Shown: one piece after another, positions 1-11,422 of the stretch
Layout of the letters: every line of letters starts with the position of its first letter
Numbering within the stretch: the stretch's first letter is position 1
Assembly: GCA_029834535.1 (NCBI GenBank)
Contig: JAQMWT010000496.1
Coordinates: forward strand, 1-64,000
Length of the DNA stretch: 64,000 nt
Direction of reading: 5' to 3'
Source of the DNA: Chrysophaeum taylorii
Lineage: Eukaryota; Sar; Pelagophyceae; Pelagomonadales; Pelagomonadaceae
Program-made: the position numbers and the translations under genes
Notes under the pieces: model-generated
Told to the model about the DNA's origin: nothing
Database searches by the model: none
What the model saw: the letters and a program-made list of their open reading frames with translations, nothing else

Positions 1-504
1 GCAGAGCATTTAGCATGCAGTGGTAAGTCACCTGGGAAACCATCCCGTCTCATCATGAACGTCTGGAAGTATTTAATTCGGGGAATGAAAGGTATGTTCC
101 CTATATCCTCAGAACACGACAGGCGGCATCTAGAACTACACGAGAAAGGTAAAGTGTATAGTGCTACATACCTCGGGACGCGCTAGACCATGATGATGAG
201 CTTAAGCACAAATCAGAGGACTAATTGACTGTGTAGAAAGGAAGAAGAAGGGTAAGGAAGAGATCACGTTCTCAACGGACGGATAAGGGTAAGAGGCAGC
301 AGATTTCTCTGCACCCCCTCGAGATGTCTTAAGCGCAAGGTGCGACTATAGAACATCTCTTGAGAAAGATGATGATGAAGGAAAGAAAAAGGAGAATACA
401 GTCTTGATGGTCGCAGAGGTCACATACGAAGCATCAAGAGTATAGAATCTTAGGGCTTGGACTTGGTGGAGCTGAGAGTCGATTTGACCCTTTTGAACAG
501 AACA

Positions 505-1166
505 TTACGAAACACAGGTACAACAGACAGTGTTAGGATTATCTGAGGTGAGGTGGTAGATGTCGTTAATTGTTACCGGTTCGAGAGTGTTGGAATCATC
601 GTCAGCTTCTGCTGTAAGGTGGTGAACACCAATAGCTGAGTGATGTGGTGCCATACGAAATGTGAGTGCAAGTAGATATTCAGTATGGATGGCGAAAGAG
701 AATCTAGTTGTAAGGGTGTCCAGTTGGTTTTCCAAGAAGTTGGACTTGGCGAACGTGAAGATAGAAGAGTCTTCAGATTCACATGAGAGCGGGCGGAATG
801 CTCTGAAACATGAGAGCAACTTGTCACGCAGATGAAGGAGGTGATCGTCCGGGGAGGAGTGGTTGGCGGCATGTTGGTCATGAGTGGTAAGTGTTAAGCG
901 GGACAACAGCTCTGTGATCTTGTACAGTGTTATAAGTAACACGTGGGCGTTGGCTGTAGGAGGAAAGAGCCGGTTCTCCAGGGAGGTGATTGAAGCAATG
1001 GCAGCCTTGTTAATATAGATTCGAAGATCTTTCCTGGAGCTGTTCGACTTGTTGACGCAAGGCGTCGAAATCAGCAAGCGAAGCAGAAGACGTAGGTAAC
1101 GATGGCGAAGATATCTCCAGAGTAGAGTCTGGCGTGGAGTGTAAGTAGTTTAACGACGTTTCGGTC
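505..1166 (-). pseudogene. Left-arm copy of copia-1 ORF Y
   Basis: Mirror copy of ORF Y at 20887-21605. The last 190 codons are open (stop at 505). The upstream part, which should begin at the boundary motif near 1166, is out of frame, as it also is at the same point in the right arm. The product is an uncharacterised, mostly helical gag-like protein of the retroelement. Confidence 0.6.
1146..1166 (-). other. Boundary motif, left-arm copy 4
   Basis: Reverse complement carries CCGAAACGTCGTTAAACTA. It mirrors 20889-20909 and marks the X/Y junction. Confidence 0.8.
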
Positions 1167-1197
1167 AACGTTAAAAAAAAGAGCGCAGGAAGTCTTA

Positions 1198-1889
1198 ATG
1201 TTCTGCCTGAGTATAAGTGGGGCCGAACATTACATCCCGGAGTGATGGCGGTTCTGTATCATCAGAGGATGATGCGTAGTCGTCAAGATGTTGTACACAC
1301 GATCGAGCAACAGTAGCAAATCAAATGCTGAATGGATGGTTTGCATAGCTGAGCTGTGCGACTCTGTGTTCGAACAAGAGTCACAAGTAAACTACGATGC
1401 TCAAGGTGCATATGTTATAAGCCGAGATCCAGTGAGAATGGCAATAGTGGCCAGGGCGGGATACGGATAAGATCACGTTAACAAGTGACGGGTGTTGAGC
1501 TAGCATGTTTGTCAAAAGAGTATAACTCCCTTGGCAAATGATAGATGCGTAGGAGGGTAGCGCGTACATGACCATCTGAGTGCGCATCACAAGGAAATTT
1601 TTAAGGAAGTATCATTGCGAGCATATACAGTAGGTTGTCCTCGCTCGTACACAGCATAGTCCATGCTGAGGCCGTCCTGGAACGTCAGCGACTGAGGTGA
1701 GATATGCACGGCTGGTGTCGGTGCAACCGCAGCAGCCTGTGTGGTAGCAGTAGTAGCAGTCATGGTTTGTCGCTTTTGCGACAACCTGGGGGAAGGTTCG
1801 GCCGTGGAGAGCGAGCGTGGGACTGTCCTTCGAACGACTGGGGAGATGCCGCGGCCACGGGAGTGCCAAGAAAAAGACATGAGCGACAC
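1198..1889 (-). pseudogene. Left-arm copy of copia-1 ORF X
   Basis: Mirror of 20162-20861. The first 100 codons (1889 downward) read the same as the right-arm protein, then the frame breaks near 1590 and again near 1320. The left and right copies break at different bases, so the damage or sequencing error happened after the arms formed. Confidence 0.6.
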
Positions 1890-1935
1890 TCACACGCGTA
1901 CAAAAATTTGTGGCAAAAGAAGGTAAGGCCAGGGC

Positions 1936-1956
1936 TAGTTTAACGACGTTGCGGTC
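1936..1956 (-). other. Boundary motif, left-arm copy 3
   Basis: Reverse complement carries CCGCAACGTCGTTAAACTA. It mirrors 20095-20115, just past the RT/RNase H stop codon. Confidence 0.8.
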
Positions 1957-1973
1957 ACTAGGGTTAGGCATCT

Positions 1974-3748
1974 TCAATCCTGTAAAGGCTTGTCGTCAGA
2001 GGCATGATGCATACCGAGTAGAGAACGAAAAGTGGAGAACTCAGCAGCAAGTGGCTTTGTAAAACCATCAGCCACGTTTAGCTTGCCGGGAACATGATGG
2101 ACTCGAATTTTCTGTAGCGAGATGTACTCACGGATCTTAAACCATCTGGTCGACAGTGCCTTGGATCGAGAGGATCCATCTGGGTTATTAGAGGTGTGAA
2201 CAGCAGCAGCATTGTCAGACAAGAGAGGTAGGCTTCTGATGAAGCGCATATCTTCAGCAATTGGGTTGTCATTGTCATCGAAGTCAACAGGATCAGCGGT
2301 GTTCTCACCATTAACATTGTTGACGTAGAAGGTGGGGTTGACGACAAAGGAGAGTTCCAACAGCAGCTTGCGTAGCCAACAGCTTCGTCAGCACAATACT
2401 GAGGGCAATCAACTCAGCTTCGTGAGTTGAGCAGGAGACAATCGGTTGAAGCTTGCTTTTCCAACCAATAAGGCAGTTGAAAAGATAGAAGACAAACCCG
2501 GTGGTAGATTTCCTATCTTCCTGTGCTAAGGAAGGGGCGTTGTCAGCGTCAACCATGGCAACTAAGGGATCAAACTGTCCAGTGGATACATCCTGCGGTT
2601 GGTAGTCGACCACAGTGGATAGATCAATTCGATTAGCGGAGACAGTGCGAAGGTGAGCTTCAATAGCATTACCTTTAGGATGGAACCAGAGGCGAAGTGA
2701 GCGGTTTTCCGGCTTCCTCAGGTAGCGGAGCAGGTGTTCTAGCATTTGGACGTGAACATACGTGGGTGCATGCATACCACGCGAACATCTGCCCAAGGCT
2801 TGCGAGAAGTCAGGTCTGCAGGCCACTTGCATGAACACCAGCTTGCCAAGGAGGGTGGCAAAGTGCGAATTGATGTACAACTCTGTTTCAGAGCTGGGAG
2901 TGCCATCTTTATACTTGAAGGACGATGACATAGGATATTTAAGCGGGGTCAGTTGCTGCAAGACAGGGTGATCAGCGAAGAGTTCATCAAGCTTGGCTTG
3001 CACATCCAGAGAAATGGATCCATCAGATGTACGACACACACGCATGCCTAGGAGGGTATGGACAGGTTCAAACTGCTCTACAGCATACCGTTTGTGGAGG
3101 GCATCCTGTAACTCAGTACGAAGAGTGTCATCATTGGACACAATAACAATGTCGTCTACAGACAGACTGCATACGACGAACTTAGCATGTGCGGATACTC
3201 GAGCATATAGGCAAGAGTCCGAATGCAGGCGCTTGTAGCCAAGGCTACGGAAGAAGCCGTCTATCTCTTTGTTCCAAAGAGATGGTGATTGCCGAAGTCC
3301 ATAAAGTGACTTCAGCAGTTTCGGTAGGCGTCGGCCCTTGTACTTAGCGTCATCGGGGTCGATAAGCTTGATGCCGTCTGGTAACTGAACATAGACGTTG
3401 GCATCAATGTCAGACTGAACGAAGGCGTTCGGGACGTCTGCGTGGTAGACAGGCAATTGCTTGTATGCTGCAATAGCCAGTAGTACCCGGATTGCGGTCA
3501 TTGTGGCCATTGCTGAAGGTGCCAAAGAAATCGGCGCCAAGAGATGCTAGGAAGCCACGTAGCACGAGGCGAGCCTTGTGCTTAACGTATTTGCCTGCAG
3601 AGTCTGTTTTAATCTTCAGCACCATCCTGCTGTCAATAGGGCGAGAGACACCGTCGGGTAAGGAAAGTTTGAAGCAGCCAAAGCGGATAATGTCGTGGAG
3701 TTCCTTGGCGATGGCCTTGAGGTAGGCGTGCCTGTTTTCAGGCGACAT
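1974..3748 (-). pseudogene. Left-arm copy of copia-1 RT/RNase H
   Basis: Broken mirror of 18422-20077. Three overlapping frames cover it: 3748-3410 (start of RT), 3540-2311 (most of RT with the SVDDI active-site motif, and the RNase H start) and 2360-1974 (RNase H end, through HHVPGKLNVADGFTKPL). Shifts lie near 3500 and 2350. Apart from the frameshifts the protein is nearly identical to the right-arm copy. Confidence 0.85.
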
Positions 3749-3837
3749 ACCGTGGAGGCACTTGAGTTTATATTCGTCGATGGAAACGTCCGCTTCTTGG
3801 ACCTTATATTCGTCAGGACCAACAGTGGCTGGTGAAT

Positions 3838-3858
3838 TAGTTTAACGACGTTGCGGTC
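3838..3858 (-). other. Boundary motif, left-arm copy 2
   Basis: Reverse complement carries CCGCAACGTCGTTAAACTA. It mirrors 18188-18208, between integrase and RT. Confidence 0.8.
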
Positions 3859-5984
3859 GAGGCAGTGTGCGCGACTTCGGGATAAGCGGAAACAGCGTTA
3901 GTAGGAGGAGTGGAAGAAGCAGATTCCAGTTGAATATGGAGTAGGGTCGGCATGTAAGACCTGTGATATACTCTGTAGAGACCAGAAGGTATTCCTCCAA
4001 GTCAGACAGAGATGCAGAATTAGCGCCAAACTCGGAGGAGTTGTGATCGATAAAGCTGGTCGGCGCCAGATACGTAAGTGCATACTGTAAGGAAGAGATG
4101 CCAAAGGCAGCAGCGTGCTCAGTGAACGCAGCTAAAAGAGGCTGAGGAATGGGGCACGTAGGTGAGCCATCAGCAGTTAGAAAGGTTGCGGCTGGGATGC
4201 TGGATGCGCACTTAGCGTGGGCGAAGTAACCATCGACGTGCGGGTAACGGGCAAGTAAGTCAGTGCGCAACGGGAGAAGAAGACGAGCTAACAACGCATG
4301 TTCCCTCTGAGCAGATAGCAGACCAGAGGATACCACCATTGATATGAAGGGCGGAGAGGGCGGGAGACTTGAACGTAAGAAAGTGGTGGCGAAGATCCCA
4401 GCGGAAATCGGCGAGTTTGCCACCAGCGGCTTTGTAAGCACCAATAGTAGACGCTTGCAGCCGGGCTTGGATATTTTTCATGGAGGTTGCCTTGCGGGTG
4501 TTAGGTTGTTTGGAACCTGGGACAAGAATGAGGTCATCTTGTGCAAAAAGGTCTTTGTAAGAAGGAAGCAAGGGCGGCGGTGGCATAGAGCCAGAATCGT
4601 CGACGGGAGCGTCGGAAGAGGGAGGAGAGGCAGGAGCAGGGGACGAAGAAGGAGCTGAAGGAGGTGGGGAGTGTCTTGGATAGAAGCGTGGGGTGTGAGC
4701 GAGAAAGGCGCGGGAGGAGCGTGAGGCGGAGGAGCAAGTTCAGGATCAGGAGTAGGAGCATTTATATGAATTGCAGCTTGGACGAAACACGGATTTGTCC
4801 GTTTTCAGGGTTGAGGGCGACGTCGGCAATATGGTCAACACGTGGGGGAGACGAGCGGGTTTGCGCGTTGGCGCAACATAGATATAGTATTTGCGGCACG
4901 GTTCCCACTTGTGGTGCTCGTGGTTCCAATAGGGTAGCATTCAGCGCCGAAGATCTTGAGCATGTCATGCTGGGGAGTGGTTAGTTGGTTGTAGAGTAGC
5001 TGTTGCGGACTCAGGATAGCATGGTGAATGCGCTCGAGCGTGGCGTTCGGGAGAAGGTTGTAGCTTTGGATGGTGTGTATCACCGCCCAGGGAAACATGA
5101 TGGCTGGTTCCACGATCTTGGAGCCACGATAATGAGCATTAAGGAGAGAACGAAGGCGAGTTGAGGAGGCGGAGGCGATGAAGCCGATGGCTGACTCAAC
5201 TTCAAAGTTAAAGTGGTGCATGTACGGCGGGAAGCGATGAGCTGAATGCCCTTATCGACGCGGTACGGGCGGTAATGTGCTGGCTAAAATAGGGCTTGAA
5301 GGCATCGGAGTAGAGGTGCGCATGTGCACGTTGAGTTGTGTACGACAAAAGTCATACACAAAGTCCAGAGCTTGAGTGAACTCCGTGGCGTTGGTACACC
5401 AAGAGAAATTTCGAGATGAGTTCCTTGAAGACGATAATATGTGAAGCCTCCCATTCGGATGGGATGGTCACATAGCCGCCGTCGCACGCCCAGACTTCGC
5501 CGGCTTTGTGAGTTTGCTCAAAAGAGGGCTTGGTCGGATTGAAGTGCTTGTGCGGGTGGCGCTTGTTGTGTGCGATGCAGTCGGTGCATAAGTCGCGATA
5601 CGGTAGGTCAGAGGCAGAGAAGCCAGGGCGAGCCAGTACGTTGGGGGCCTTGGCAGCGACGTTGTCGGGGCAGTGGTGCACCCGGTGGAAGCGATTGGCA
5701 CGTTCTTTGGCGTTGAGGTATTCGGCAGATCCGTGTGCGAAGGACTTGCGAGGAATGGGATGAGCGGGGTATGACGTTTGCGCCGAACATCGAACTTGAG
5801 TTCGGTGTCCAAGGCAGGAGGAGGCGGCGTCGTCATCCTGGTGCGCAGCAGGGTCACTTGGAGGTGCATCCTCATCATCACGAGTAGCGAGAGTATCTTC
5901 GTAGGACGAAGATATATAGTTTAACGACATTTCGGTCAAGCAGTTGCTGGAGATAGAAGTCATGAAGGCTTGTGCCAAAGACAA
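3842..5984 (-). pseudogene. Left-arm copy of copia-1 integrase and linker
   Basis: Mirror of about 15960-18210. The frame is split at least five times (open pieces 5984-5352, 5221-4835, 4586-4260 and 4444-3842). Near 5395 the left arm lacks a short stretch that encodes part of the integrase core in the right arm (VYFTRTTNA). It is therefore not functional as read. Confidence 0.8.
5917..5937 (-). other. Boundary motif, left-arm copy 1
   Basis: Reverse complement carries CCGAAATGTCGTTAAACTA. It mirrors 16023-16043, between the gag-like region and integrase. Confidence 0.8.
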
Positions 5985-7044
5985 GGTATCTGTGCTGCAC
6001 GTGGTGGAGGCCGGTCAAAGGTCATGAAGGTGGATACATAGGATTTCTTCGTCACGGCAGCAGTATGTTGGAAGGTAGGGTCCAACATAAGGGATTTAAT
6101 ATCGGCAACGAGGAGCGAAAGGTGCTTGTACAGTGTGCTGTACGTACCGGCAGGCAGAGCACTGAGCATGTCGCAGCAAAGGTCGTGGCGAAGAGACAAG
6201 AGGAAGATTCCTGTTGTTTGGTGTGGTTGTTAGCACGAATCAACTCCGGTCGAGTGGGGTAGCGTACCCGTTGCGAGGGTCGAGTAAAATAATTTTGGCA
6301 TACCCTCGGACGGTGGGCAATGGAGCAAGCATGGAGTGGATTTTAGAGCCGAGTTTGCGGTCACTTCCACGAAGATACCCTATAGCGACTATGGGATAAG
6401 TGGTGATCTTCCAGAGCAAAATGAGAATCTTTGTAGTCGAAAGAGTTGTCGGTGGCCTTGTAGGTAAGGCAGCCAGGCATCACAAGAGAGCATCTGGACA
6501 AGAGCTTTGTATGGCGGTGCCATAGGTGGCAGCGGAGCCAACTTGAGGAAGGGCTTGGATTATCCACAAGTAACCCATGGCTCCAAATATATAGATCTAT
6601 CCCTGTCGCGGGGGACGTTGGAGGCAGTAAACGTATACGTGCTTCCAAACGCGTCAATGGAAGCATGATATTTGGTGGCGGCGTTCTCTATGGTGAGGTT
6701 GCCGTCAGAATGGTGGCCACCGGTTAGGAAGTAGGTATTGTGTGATGTTGATGAGGTTGTAGTAGTAACCCATGTGACGGTTGGTCAGTTTCGAAAACGG
6801 TTTCGAAAACGGTTATGTAATAGGACACAGGAGGTGAGTTAGTGTGCAATCTGGCAAACACGTTATAGAGGATTGTAAAAGCCTTGACATGTAGTGGTGA
6901 GTTGCATGAGGCAGTGGATCCATGGAGGAGCGTTTGAAACACAGCTGATGATAAGTACACTCGGATTAACAGAGTGCGTGTTGCTCGTGAGCCTGTTGTG
7001 AGTGAAGGCGCAAAATAGCATATTGAGTGTTTCAGGTCAGTCAT
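5960..7044 (-). pseudogene. Left-arm copy of copia-1 gag-like ORF
   Basis: Mirror of 14888-15960. It opens with the same MTDL start at 7044, then breaks after about 106 codons and again near 6370. At the end of the first frame the left copy reads on where the right copy has a TAA, so the right-arm stop at 15737 may be a point change or an error. Confidence 0.65.
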
Positions 7045-7050
7045 AGTAAG

Positions 7051-7373
7051 CTGTGTGGCGTAAGGAGAATTTTAGCTACCTGGCGTGCCTTCGAATCCTG
7101 GCTCGCCGATCGCGTCCGTGCCCTTGGTGGGATCACGATGGCCGTTCTTCCGCCACGCGATCACAAACAACTCCTGCGCCTGGTCCCCAACTGAGGATCG
7201 GCTTTTGCTTTATGATCAAAGAAAAACGAAATCAAAAATCAGGGGGACAAAAGTCACGGAAAAGGAAGATGGTGTCAGAGAAAACCCTGACATCATCGGA
7301 ACGGGGTAGGACGCCCCTGATAAGGGGGGGCCCTAGAAGAGGGGGTAGCCCAGGAGGCGGAGCTGCTGCCACA
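7051..7373 (-). repeat. Left-arm copy of gypsy-1 3' LTR
   Basis: Mirror of 14543-14878. On the minus strand the LTR runs from TGTGGCAGCAGC to CGCCACA, with a purine tract just before it. It abuts the copia-1 gag-like start, as in the right arm. Confidence 0.75.
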
Positions 7374-7409
7374 GGACTCCCTGGTAAGAATTCGAGCTGC
7401 CCCAGCGAG

Positions 7410-9112
7410 GTGCTAGAGGAGCGGCTTCGCCTTAAGAGCATCTCGTGAATGAATCTTCTGGCTAAACGCGGTGATGATCGGTTCAGGAACTCGACCACTG
7501 CGTAAGTAAACTTGGGGACCAACACGTCAATCTCGTGCGGAGCGAAATCCGTGACACAAGGAGTTGTGTTGGAGGAAATTCGGGACTTGTCAGTGAAACT
7601 TCGACCTTCAACGTCCTTGAATTCGGGCTTGAGCTTGCGGTGCGAAAGGTGGGAGGTCGGCTTGAAATAAGCGACATCATCATTCGGACCCAAATCGGAA
7701 TAGAAATGTTGAGCGACACGATCATTTTGGTAATCGTGCGCCTGTAAACTTCGGCAACATAAATCTTCTTGCGCCAATCAGAGCGCTTCCGGTCAGGAAT
7801 CCGAAAAACAACAAACTTGCTGATAATCATCACGGAAGGTTTCTCGGGTTTGCGGGATGGGTTTGATCAACGATCGGAGGTACCATCACCGGCGGGATCT
7901 GACTCAACATGAACACGTCGTTCTTCGGGCGGAGAGTCGAGAGACTTATCCTATAGGTGACCGGGGAAAGCCGTTCCTTGATAATAAAACGGCCCTCGCC
8001 ATTCCGGTCGAAGTTTGTTCTGAAGGAAAGCGGGATGTAGAGCAAAACGTGCGATCCTTCCTTGTATTCAACATCAACATGTGATCAGCATTGTAAGTCA
8101 ATCGCTGTTTCTTCAAAGCTTATCACGAGCCTCGCGGACGATTCTGTATAATATTTCAATCGTTCGCGAGTCTCGGCGACTGCATCAGAGCGAGTCTTCA
8201 GCAACAATCGTGTATCAAAATCCATGAGCGTGTAATCAGTCGCAGCATCGGCTGACGGTTCAGGCGTAGCATAAGGGAGAAACTGCGCGTGTTTTGGAAT
8301 AAACTTGCGGTTATAGCAAAACGCAATATAATGGGCAAAAGTCAGTCATCCGTGATGTTCCGGCCTTGGAAGGCAAGTACGGAGGAAGGCCTTGATAAAT
8401 CGGTTGACACGCTCAGCCGGGTTCGACTGGGCATGATAAGGAATCGTAGTTTGGTATCGTGTGTTGAAGAGATGGCAAAACTCGCGCATCAACATCATAT
8501 AATCCTTGGTAAGCGGCTGCGTGCTTGAAGATTCGCGGCTCATCACGCGCACGGTTCTTCCGACGTTGTCTCGTAGCGTGAGACGTAGCCACTCATCGGA
8601 TAATTTTCAGGGTCTTCGTCTTCGTCTTCCGGCAGTTCGGTCGCAATAAACGACATTATGAAGTGGGCAGCCGGAGACGGGAACTCCTCGGTCATCAACA
8701 GGTCGGGGAAGCTCTTGGAACACTAAATACGCGTGGTTCAAAGGCTCTCCAAACTCGTCCGTCTGATGACATGATCTATCGGGTTGCGGGAGACAGTCAG
8801 GGATACTCATTCCCGGTGACTTCTCCCGGCTTGTAACCAAGTTCAGGGTCAATTGGCGAGGCGCAATGCCCAACGAGCAAGCTGCCCAGACGAGTGCGTC
8901 GCCTTACGTAAAAGCGTCAAATTTCGGTGATCGGTCTCTAAACAGTCCGGTGCCCTTCGATGTAGGCTCGAAAGTGCCTAGAGAAAGTATAACTGCCAGC
9001 AGCTCTAGCCGACGGGGCTCATAATTCCGCATCTCCTTCGGCACAGCTCGGCTCCAGTATTCAATTACTCGTTTTCCGAGTCACTCTTCCGGCATCGTCC
9101 TGACTTCGACCA
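7410..9112 (-). pseudogene. Left-arm copy of gypsy-1 RNase H/integrase/C-terminal part
   Basis: Mirror of 12795-14502. Open pieces on the minus strand are the post-integrase domain (7777-7410), the integrase C-terminal region (8045-7830) and the integrase core remnant with NPAERVNRF (8552-8346). Many small indels break it. It shares the integrase-core deletion of the right arm, so the duplication postdates that deletion. Confidence 0.8.
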
Positions 9113-9164
9113 TTGGTGTCGATGGAATGGCAGATGTTTTATATTTGCCGAGAAATGGTCAAAG

Positions 9165-9473
9165 TTGGCCAAAGATCAGTTGATTCTCGATGAAGGCGAA
9201 CTTCCGATTAAGCGCAAGCTGTACGGGTCAGGGTTGAATACGACGACGACCATCGTTGATCACCCTTTTCGTCGCTTTCGCCGACGACTCGCTGCCCCCA
9301 TTGTTGCTATTGTCGATACGAATTATCTGTTCCTGTTGGGAGGGCGCGATATACGAGTTTTAGGAGCCATCGTGATTTTCCCCATGATCGGATCTGTTTT
9401 TGTCGAACCCAAGTCGTCTACGGGCGCAAGAAGATTAAAGTTAAGGATGAACGAGTCGATGCACCAATCGTGA
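9165..9473 (+). pseudogene. Gypsy-1 retroviral-type protease remnant
   Basis: The 102-codon frame contains FLLGGRDIRVLGAI, which lines up with QLLLGARELRLLGTI in gypsy-2 and with the C-terminal signature of retropepsins in gypsy elements (hydrophobic-LG..D.L). The upstream half with the catalytic Asp is lost at the inverted-repeat junction. It overlaps the next frame by four bases and was presumably part of one gag-pol frame. The identification rests on the paralogue and on position. Confidence 0.6.
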
Positions 9474-11422
9474 CCTTTCGGTCTATTTACGATCGAAATC
9501 CGATAACCGTGCCGATTTACAATCATCAACACGATGCCTTTCGGCAGAGTCTCGACCTGGTCAAGACTCGAGTTTATGCTCGTTTGAGCACGATTAAAGA
9601 TCTCCGAAGCCCGCCGCCGGAACGTAAGGTAGCCATGGCTACGCGGGGACATGCTACGACCAAATTCTCCCCAGCTCCGGGAGAAGACGCGCGAGAGGTA
9701 ATCGCTTATGCCGCGCGCACGCTTCAAATCGAGCCCGGTCGAACGTGCAATCTACCGGTTATTTTGTCGAAGCCTATGGAAAAAGGACAGGTTTTCGTCG
9801 CTACGTTTGCTGAGAACGAGCAGTTGGGAGTTGTCGAAGGAATGTGTTCTTCTTGCGAAGAGCGCGACCGGTCCGCTGCTCGGGTGGCGGTCACTGCCAC
9901 GGAAGAAGTGCCGACGGTCGTCACTCAAGGCGAAGTCCTTGCGATTGGCGATATCGTTCGGTACGAAGATGAGTTGAACGTCTCTACGATCAACGAACTT
10001 ACGAAAGAATGTGAAGAAGGATACGACAAGGGGAACCTTTCTTTCACCGTTTCTGTCGCTAGTCATTTGACGCGATGCGACGAATCTCCCCCGCCGATGC
10101 TGCTGAGCACGGTGCAGAAGGACGCTACGACCGCTATGACGGACAAGTCCACCCTCAAACGACCTGAAGGCAGCGACGATTTCGCTCAAAGGTCAGAAGA
10201 AGATGAAAAGAAATGCCGCGAGATCACCGAAGCGGAGATCCGCCGCCGATATGAAAAGGTTCAATGGCTTCCAATCACTTATCGCAAGGTGGTGATGCTG
10301 TTCAGTGGAGCCGGAGGCAGTACTTTAGGTCTCCAACGAGCCAACGAAACGTGTGGGACGTCGTTTCGAGTCGTGCTAGCACTCGATGCGTCGGACACCG
10401 CCAACCAGATCCACCACAAGAACTTTCCGAATATTCCTGTGGTGCAGCACACATTGTGTGGTCGCTATGTTACAACCTTACGGTTGATCGAATCTTATTT
10501 ACCCTACGCGGAATGGTCGTCGTCGATGTGTGTCGCGTCGCCACCCTGCGTACACTCCGCTCTGTGCAACTTGACTTCCAGAGATGTTGGGAAGGGAGTT
10601 ACCGCTACCCACTGGACGATGAAATTATGCAAGATGGCTGGTTTCTTCATGTGGTTGATAGAGCAGGAGGCTTCGATTATTTCTTACGTTGCACGTTTGC
10701 ACCCTTACGTACGTCATCAACTTTTACGACATAACTCCCAGTTTGATGAGCTGTCGCGTGCGATTGTTGGTTTCCAGCCATCCGCTCCATTTGCGCGCAG
10801 TTCCCAAGACTTGCAAGAATATGCAGCAAAAGTTCGCCGCCGCACTTGGCTACGCCGACGAACGACATTTACTTCAGATGAACAATTTAGGATCATCACG
10901 AGCCGCGACAGACGCAGCTTATACCGTTACGCGTGTCCCGCTTCGCGTAGGACCGCACCGTTCCGATTACAGATCTCTGAATCTGGAAATGACTTCGGAG
11001 TTGCTGACGATGCCCCTGATTTTGATTGGGCCGGCTTCTCCAGGACGACCTCGTTGAAACACTTGGCGTCCGTCGTGCCACCTGACACGATGGCCTTATT
11101 AATGCTCGATCTGCACAACTCTGTGACCAAGGAATTTCACCTGAGCGGCGAAGCTTTGCCGTCAGCGTTGAGTCCTGCAGACCGACCGTTTGATTATTAT
11201 TTACAAATTGATGAAACCACCCTTCGTCACGTACAAGTTCCGCTGTTAAACACGCGCACACGTGTCATAAGATGGGTGTCGACTGATGATCTTCAAGATC
11301 GCACCAAATGGAAACCTCCAGAGGTACCGTTGATTCCGCCTGCAACAGATGAGCCGGGGACGTCTCATGCTTCTTCTGCTGGGCCCCCGACAACCAAATT
11401 TAGACGTTCCGCCAGATCCTGA
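9470..11422 (+). CDS. Gypsy-1 pol part 1: C5-cytosine DNA methyltransferase domain
   Basis: The 650-codon frame starts with a protease-to-pol linker (to about residue 265). A Dcm/DNMT-like domain follows: motif I FSGAGGSTLG at 278-287 (SAM binding) and motif IV ASPPC with the catalytic Cys at about 360. A motif VI-like EQEAS comes next, where canonical enzymes have ENV. The middle of the domain (about 10690-11050) is better read in another frame, which supplies the SCRVR motif VIII-like stretch, and the frame then returns with LASVVPP (motif X-like) before a linker to RT. Two compensating one-base shifts are therefore likely. The enzyme would transfer a methyl group to cytosine in DNA. Whether it is active, and which sites it prefers, cannot be told from sequence. 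Confidence 0.85.
   Translation: MTFRSIYDRNPITVPIYNHQHDAFRQSLDLVKTRVYARLSTIKDLRSPPPERKVAMATRGHATTKFSPAPGEDAREVIAYAARTLQIEPGRTCNLPVILSKPMEKGQVFVATFAENEQLGVVEGMCSSCEERDRSAARVAVTATEEVPTVVTQGEVLAIGDIVRYEDELNVSTINELTKECEEGYDKGNLSFTVSVASHLTRCDESPPPMLLSTVQKDATTAMTDKSTLKRPEGSDDFAQRSEEDEKKCREITEAEIRRRYEKVQWLPITYRKVVMLFSGAGGSTLGLQRANETCGTSFRVVLALDASDTANQIHHKNFPNIPVVQHTLCGRYVTTLRLIESYLPYAEWSSSMCVASPPCVHSALCNLTSRDVGKGVTATHWTMKLCKMAGFFMWLIEQEASIISYVARLHPYVRHQLLRHNSQFDELSRAIVGFQPSAPFARSSQDLQEYAAKVRRRTWLRRRTTFTSDEQFRIITSRDRRSLYRYACPASRRTAPFRLQISESGNDFGVADDAPDFDWAGFSRTTSLKHLASVVPPDTMALLMLDLHNSVTKEFHLSGEALPSALSPADRPFDYYLQIDETTLRHVQVPLLNTRTRVIRWVSTDDLQDRTKWKPPEVPLIPPATDEPGTSHASSAGPPTTKFRRSARS

Larger units (their letters stand above)
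1..9112. repeat. Left arm of giant inverted repeat (at least 9.1 kb)
   Basis: Reverse complement of this block matches 12795-22059 throughout. Position 1 pairs with about 22059, the copia RT stop at 1974 with 20077, and 8941-8960 with about 12949-12967. Similarity ends near 9112 (left) and 12795 (right), at a shared GACTTCGAC. Differences are substitutions plus many small indels, so the arms differ in length by about 150 bp overall. The arm starts at the window edge and may continue outside. It contains an inverted copy of copia-1, the gypsy-1 3' LTR and the gypsy-1 RNase H/integrase part. Reading frames are more broken here than in the right arm. Confidence 0.95.

Noticed and set aside
7051-7373. 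An independent second gypsy insertion on the left
   Set aside because: The LTR, its junction with copia-1 and its flanks mirror the right arm, so it is part of the inverted duplication and not a separate insertion.
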